Shown here: positions 60,384 to 64,000 of the stretch, one piece after another
Layout: every line of letters starts with the position of its first letter
Numbering within the stretch: the stretch's first letter is position 1
Assembly: GCF_001423245.1 (NCBI RefSeq)
Contig: NZ_LMOH01000023.1
Coordinates: forward strand, 207,831 to 271,830
Reading direction: 5' to 3'
From: Aureimonas sp. Leaf324
GTDB lineage: Bacteria; Pseudomonadota; Alphaproteobacteria; Rhizobiales; Rhizobiaceae
DNA length: 64,000 bases
The notes under the pieces: generated by a model
What the model was told of the DNA's origin: nothing
Database searches by the model: none
Seen by the model: only the letters and a program-made list of their open reading frames with translations
Position numbers and translations under genes: made by a program

Positions 60384-62363
60384 GTGAGCGCCGTAATCGA
60401 CGAATCGTTGCCATTGAAACACGCTGATATGATAGCCGTTGTTTCACGAACGAATTTACGGAACGATTTCAACGGCTTCATGTTGCCCATCTTCGAAGCC
60501 ATATCAAATAGCCTTCACGCAATTTTAGAGTCGTCATCTCCGCTTATTGGAATTCCGCGTATAGATATTGAGGTGTATTCAAGCCCATTGGTTGTCCGAG
60601 TACGAGACAACGGTCCTGGTCTTAACGTCAGGAATTTCGACGAGTTTCGGACTCCATTTACGGGCCATAAGCTTCGCAAGGGCGGAAAGGGATTTGGAAG
60701 ATTTATTGCCTCCAAGGTCTTTGACTCAATCTCCTATGACTCTCAATACATGGCGGGAGATGGAGCAAGTGGACGAATTGCGTTTGATTTTAAGCTGGTC
60801 TCTCAGAATGAGTTTCAGTTTAGGCGACCATTTGACCCAAAGCTGCGCGAATCGGGTTGCACAGTTGAGTTTTCACAACTCCGCAAAGATTTCCAATGGG
60901 TAGAGGGTAAAATAACCGCAGAAGACTTCATCGATTCGATAGTTAGATATTTTCTGCCATATTTCGCTACTGGGAGAATGCCTAACATTGCCGTTAATTA
61001 CAATGGCACAACCTATGATCCGCGCGATAGGTTTTCGGAGGCAATCAAAAGCGACACGACATCCATCGAAATGATTACAGTTAATGGTGAGCTCTTGCCG
61101 TTCGAGATTGGCGTATCAAAGTCGCCGAAGGGCAGCCTTTTCAATACTCATTCCATTCTGTTTTTTGCTGATGACCGAATCATCGGCAGCGGCCGCAACA
61201 TAGAGCGAAAGATTGGAGCCCCCTTTTTCCTCGACGATCAAGGGAAACAAACAGTCGCAGTGATCACTGTGAAAAGCGATTATTTAGACACAAGAGCCAA
61301 CAACGCTCGAACAGACATCGAAGCTCCTGAAGCCGAAATCGACGAGATTGTCTCGCACGTTACCTCTCAGCTTCTTTTGCAGGAAAAAGACTTCGTTCAG
61401 CGCAAGCGAAGCACCCAGCGGACGGATGTTGTTCATGTCCTCAAACGAAACCCGCTGCTTAGGGCATCGTTGCATGAGACCTCGTTAGATGATTACATTT
61501 CTTCGAAACCAATGAGTTGGTCAGCCGAGGAGTTCGTGTCCGATCTTTCTCTGAGACGCTACCGAAAACAGAGCAGTTGGGAGAGAGAGATTGAAAACGT
61601 TGTTAAAGACCCCAAACAAATGGAGGATCGCAGAAGGCAACTTCTAGATCGGATTGAGCAAGAGAACAGAGACTCTTTAGCCGCCTACGTTGTCCATAGG
61701 CGAACGGTCATTGATATCGCGCAGAAGGCAATTGGAATCCAGCCATCAGGAAAGATGAGCCTCGAGGATGTTTTCCACGATCTGGTTCACCCTCGGCATC
61801 AAGATATAAAGACAACAAAATTCTACGAGCATAACTTGTGGCTTATAGACGATCGCCTATCTTTCGTCTCGTATCTTTCCAGCGATCGAACCATTCATGG
61901 CGGCCGCCGAAGCCTTGGAGATAAAGTAGCAGACCTAGTTTTCTTTGATGACTGCTCTGTTTATCGAAATAAGGACGAAAGCTCCCTCGTATTAATCGAG
62001 TTTAAAAGGCCGGGACGGGATGACTATCGATTTGGCCCAGAAAAGTCAGATCCTGTAACGCAGGTGGTGAGTACGTCTGGAAAAATTCGAGAAACCAAGT
62101 CCCTCATAGCAACTGACGGATCGAGAATTGCCGTACCGGATGGAACAAAGATTTTTGCTTATATTGTCGCCGATTTAGAACCATCCCTAGTTGATGTTTA
62201 TGAGAGCCACGATTTTGACGAGACATGGGATCGCAACGGTTATTATAAATATCACGATAAGAAAGACATATTCATCGAAGCATTGTCATATGAAAAGCTT
62301 ATCGATAACGCCAAGAAGAGAAATACCGCGTTTTTCGATGTCTTGATGGGCGATATTCTCTAG
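60384..62363 (+). CDS. GHKL ATPase fused to a PD-(D/E)XK-like nuclease domain; AT-rich, probably acquired
   Basis: A 659-residue protein. The GHKL (HSP90/MutL-type) ATPase is at the N terminus: N-box FEAISNSLHAI (Glu38, Asn42), VRDNGPGLN (Asp75), and GGKGFGRF (about 100-107). A middle region follows with charged helices (about 340-470). The C-terminal part reads YEHNLWLIDDRLSFVSYL, DKVADLVFF (Asp517), LVLIEFKRPGRDDY (Glu539-x-Lys541) and PVTQVVS, a PD-(D/E)XK-type active site similar in style to Shedu/DUF4263 nucleases. The gene is far AT-richer than its neighbours and stands alone. Start GTG 60384. Defence role is inferred. Confidence 0.82.
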   Translation: MSAVIDESLPLKHADMIAVVSRTNLRNDFNGFMLPIFEAISNSLHAILESSSPLIGIPRIDIEVYSSPLVVRVRDNGPGLNVRNFDEFRTPFTGHKLRKGGKGFGRFIASKVFDSISYDSQYMAGDGASGRIAFDFKLVSQNEFQFRRPFDPKLRESGCTVEFSQLRKDFQWVEGKITAEDFIDSIVRYFLPYFATGRMPNIAVNYNGTTYDPRDRFSEAIKSDTTSIEMITVNGELLPFEIGVSKSPKGSLFNTHSILFFADDRIIGSGRNIERKIGAPFFLDDQGKQTVAVITVKSDYLDTRANNARTDIEAPEAEIDEIVSHVTSQLLLQEKDFVQRKRSTQRTDVVHVLKRNPLLRASLHETSLDDYISSKPMSWSAEEFVSDLSLRRYRKQSSWEREIENVVKDPKQMEDRRRQLLDRIEQENRDSLAAYVVHRRTVIDIAQKAIGIQPSGKMSLEDVFHDLVHPRHQDIKTTKFYEHNLWLIDDRLSFVSYLSSDRTIHGGRRSLGDKVADLVFFDDCSVYRNKDESSLVLIEFKRPGRDDYRFGPEKSDPVTQVVSTSGKIRETKSLIATDGSRIAVPDGTKIFAYIVADLEPSLVDVYESHDFDETWDRNGYYKYHDKKDIFIEALSYEKLIDNAKKRNTAFFDVLMGDIL

Positions 62364-62388
62364 ATTTAGATATTATTTTCTTTCATAA

Positions 62389-62430
62389 ACGGCCCAGGAC
62401 GATAAAATCATTGATTGAGCGCTGGGCCGT
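62389..62430. repeat. Inverted repeat behind the GHKL-nuclease gene
   Basis: ACGGCCCAG (62389-62397) and CTGGGCCGT (62422-62430) are exact inverted copies around 24 AT-rich bases, 26 bases after the stop. It may be a factor-dependent terminator or mark the edge of the acquired segment. Confidence 0.4.
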
Positions 62431-62447
62431 GTGATTGTTGTAAGTAC

Positions 62448-62744
62448 TCAGTTGCCCCAGTACCGATCCCGCCGTCGCTCCTCCCTCTCCCACCGACGCC
62501 GTTCCTCCCGCTCCCAGCGCTGCTGCGCCCGCTGGCGGCGCTCGTAGCGCTCCTGGCGACGGATCTGGCCGGGGCTGTAGAAGCCGCGCTCGCGGTTGAT
62601 CTGGATCTGCGCGTCCACGCGGTCCTGCAGCCGCTGCTCGGCCGCGTTGCGCGGCGGGCCGGACGGCAGCACGAGGTCCTGCGCGGCGACCGGCAGGGCG
62701 GTCAGCGTCAGCGCCAGGGCGGAAAGGAGAAGGGTCGTTTTCAT
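62448..62744 (-). CDS. Small secreted Arg-rich protein, 98 aa
   Basis: Signal peptide MKTTLLLSALALTLTALPVAAQ, then a short linker and a strongly basic, Arg/Glu/Tyr-rich helix (RRQERYERRQRAQQRWEREE and onwards). ATG 62744 has AAGGAAA upstream. It belongs to a type of small exported Arg-rich proteins seen again at 63078 and 25925; function unknown, perhaps envelope or polyanion binding. Confidence 0.7.
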   Translation of the reverse strand: MKTTLLLSALALTLTALPVAAQDLVLPSGPPRNAAEQRLQDRVDAQIQINRERGFYSPGQIRRQERYERRQRAQQRWEREERRRWEREERRRDRYWGN

Positions 62745-63077
62745 CGCTTGTGTTTCCTTGGGGGTATCGTCGTCTCGGGGAAGAGGACGCTCCGACGCCT
62801 GAACGGTTGCTGAAAGCGTCGGGTCGGGGTCGCCGGCGGCAGCGTGGTCGCCGGTGAGCGCTCGGGATCGAGCCCGACGCGGGGGATGCGGGATGCAAAT
62901 GCCGCGTGGCCCACAGGCGACGCACAGGCATCCCGTCCCCTCGCGCCCTGCGAACGCTCTCCCGAACACATCGGCCTTCGAGCGCCGCACCGATTCGGAA
63001 CAGCAAAGGGGCGCGGAAGCCATTCCGCTCCCGCGCCCCTCGCTCGGTTCCATCAGGCCACGGCCGCGGCCCGCCGC
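62745..63077. other. Noncoding gap between two small secreted-protein genes
   Basis: 333 bases with no credible ORF. It contains the probable terminator of the 63078 gene (63007-63040) and presumably the promoter of the 62448 gene. I see no other structured element. Confidence 0.5.
63007..63040 (-). terminator. Hairpin terminator after the 106-aa secreted-protein gene
   Basis: A 10-bp stem (AGGGGCGCGG / CCGCGCCCCT) with partly paired loop, about 37 bases after the stop at 63078. The minus-strand exit has only three T, so strength is moderate. Confidence 0.55.
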
Positions 63078-63398
63078 TTACCAGCGGTGATGGTTGCGCG
63101 CTGCGCGGTGAATGTTGCGGTTGGCGCGGTCCTGCATACGCTCGATCTTGCGGGCCGAGCGCGGGTCGACGTAACCGTTGTTGTAGTAGCGCGCCCGGCG
63201 CTCGACGCGCTCGATGCGGTGCTGCTGGCGGGCGAGGCGTCGCGCCTCCTTCGGCGTGATGCGGCCCGTGTGCAGCCCGCGCTCGATGCGGTCGTGCTGG
63301 CGATACTGGCGCACGTCCGACCGGTAGGTCTGCGCCATCGCCGGCATCGAGGTGGCGACGAGAATGCCCGAAAGGGCGAGGATCACGGTCTTCTTCAT
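63078..63398 (-). CDS. Small secreted basic protein, 106 aa
   Basis: Signal peptide MKKTVILALSGILVATSMPAMAQ, then a basic region with heptad-like Arg/His spacing (DVRQYRQHDRIERGLHTGRIT, PKEARRLARQQHRIERVERRARYYNNGY) and an RNIHRAARNHHRW end. GGAG is 9 bases before the ATG. The composition resembles the protein at 62448; probably a periplasmic or surface protein of unknown function. Confidence 0.72.
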   Translation of the reverse strand: MKKTVILALSGILVATSMPAMAQTYRSDVRQYRQHDRIERGLHTGRITPKEARRLARQQHRIERVERRARYYNNGYVDPRSARKIERMQDRANRNIHRAARNHHRW

Positions 63399-63497
63399 CG
63401 GATCAACTCCGTCCGTTGAATGGATGGCCTAGTAAGCCTCCAGCCACCTGAACGGTTCCTGAACCTGATCGTCATCCTGCCTTCAGATCGACGGCCG

Positions 63498-63632
63498 TCA
63501 GCGCGGCATGCCGTTGTCGCGCGTCGCCTTCTCGCGCCAGCTGTCGTTCGCCGTGATCGGCTTGTTGATCTCCGCGCAGCCGGCAAGAAGGGCGAGCGCG
63601 GTGAGGAGCATGAGGATACGGGGCAAGGGCAA
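63498..63632 (-). CDS. Short lipoprotein, 44 aa
   Basis: A reading frame too short to be found by length alone: a hydrophobic stretch RILMLLTALALLAGC with a textbook lipobox (Leu-Ala-Gly-Cys), then AEINKPITANDSWREKATRDNG. TTG at 63632 (or 63626) follows AAAGG; an ATG at 63611 would leave a shorter signal. The mature peptide would be only about 26 residues, anchored in the membrane by its Cys. Function unknown. Confidence 0.55.
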   Translation of the reverse strand: MPLPRILMLLTALALLAGCAEINKPITANDSWREKATRDNGMPR

Positions 63633-63876
63633 GCGGCCTTTTGATTTCGCAGCCGCAGCGGCCGGGCGGGGCCGGCGGCGGGGTGCGGGGTGGACCGGCG
63701 GGCCCTTGGCGCCGCCCGTCGAGACGCGGCTCGCCGGACGATCGCCGGCCGCGCCGGAAGGCCCCGCCTATAGCGTCCGCGCGGGGGCATGGCGAGGCGC
63801 CCCTCCCCGTTTTCTCCCCGCCGCTGCCGTCCGGCCCTAACCTTCCGCCCATCGCCGCCCCATCGAACAGGCGCGA

Positions 63877-64000
63877 ATGATCACCGGGATCGTTCGGAGG
63901 GGCTGGCGGGCGGTGTCCGCGACACGCCCCCTGCCGGAGGGGACCGTGGCCCGGACGGTTCTGGCAAGTCCGGTTCAGCCTCCAATACGAGAGGCGCTCG
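63877..64000 (+). CDS. Possible start of a gene running off the window
   Basis: ATG 63877 opens a frame (MITGIVRRGWRAVSATRPLPEG) that stays open to the window edge, 41 codons. The ribosome-binding site is poor and no family is recognisable from so short a piece, so this may not be a gene. Confidence 0.25.
   Translation, partial: MITGIVRRGWRAVSATRPLPEGTVARTVLASPVQPPIREAL

Overview
This window is chromosomal DNA from a GC-rich alphaproteobacterium, very probably of the Rhizobiales/Hyphomicrobiales. The evidence is the rpoD-dnaG pair, the carB-greA-LPS core glycosyltransferase and trxB-lysR order, an AbcR-type small RNA behind that lysR gene, and carB and uvrB in the enlarged alphaproteobacterial form. 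A plant-associated family such as Aurantimonadaceae would fit, but that is inference. I see no rRNA, tRNA, CRISPR array, transposase or phage gene.

Left part (1-24.4 kb) is accessory carbon metabolism. A SorC regulator precedes a glucitol-type PTS (gutM, srlA, srlE, srlB) that carries its own HPr-enzyme I fusion but no sorbitol-6-phosphate dehydrogenase. Next to it, on the minus strand, is a long unit: HAD phosphatase, acetoin-dehydrogenase-type E2, E1-beta and E1-alpha, a DRL-like (DXP-reductoisomerase-like) SAF-domain oxidoreductase, a second SorC regulator, a PfkB kinase, a GlpD-like dehydrogenase and a zinc alcohol dehydrogenase. Divergent from it are a sugar ABC importer and an aldehyde dehydrogenase. 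Read together, these genes could import and phosphorylate a branched polyol (2-C-methyl-D-erythritol is the best fit), run the DRL reaction backwards to 1-deoxyxylulose 5-phosphate, and cleave that to acetyl-CoA plus glyceraldehyde 3-phosphate. I know of no described catabolic route of this kind and give it as the main finding.

Middle part (24.4-57 kb) is mostly core genome: CYTH and SIMPL proteins, a GGDEF-EAL protein, DoxX, rpoD, dnaG, chorismate mutase, an acetyltransferase, a YqeY protein, carA, carB, greA, two LPS glycosyltransferases, a TrkH potassium transporter, an ABC exporter, trxB, a LysR regulator, the AbcR-like sRNA, chrA, aspartate aminotransferase and several small secreted proteins. 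Between carA and carB sit a small XRE-type regulator and a divergent 45-residue ORF that share two GCAC-N3-GTGC palindromes.

Right part (57-64 kb) has an enlarged uvrB, then a strikingly AT-rich single gene (60384-62363) joining a GHKL ATPase to a C-terminal PD-(D/E)XK-like nuclease motif. It looks horizontally acquired and is a candidate one-gene defence system. The window ends with small Arg-rich secreted proteins and a 44-residue lipoprotein.
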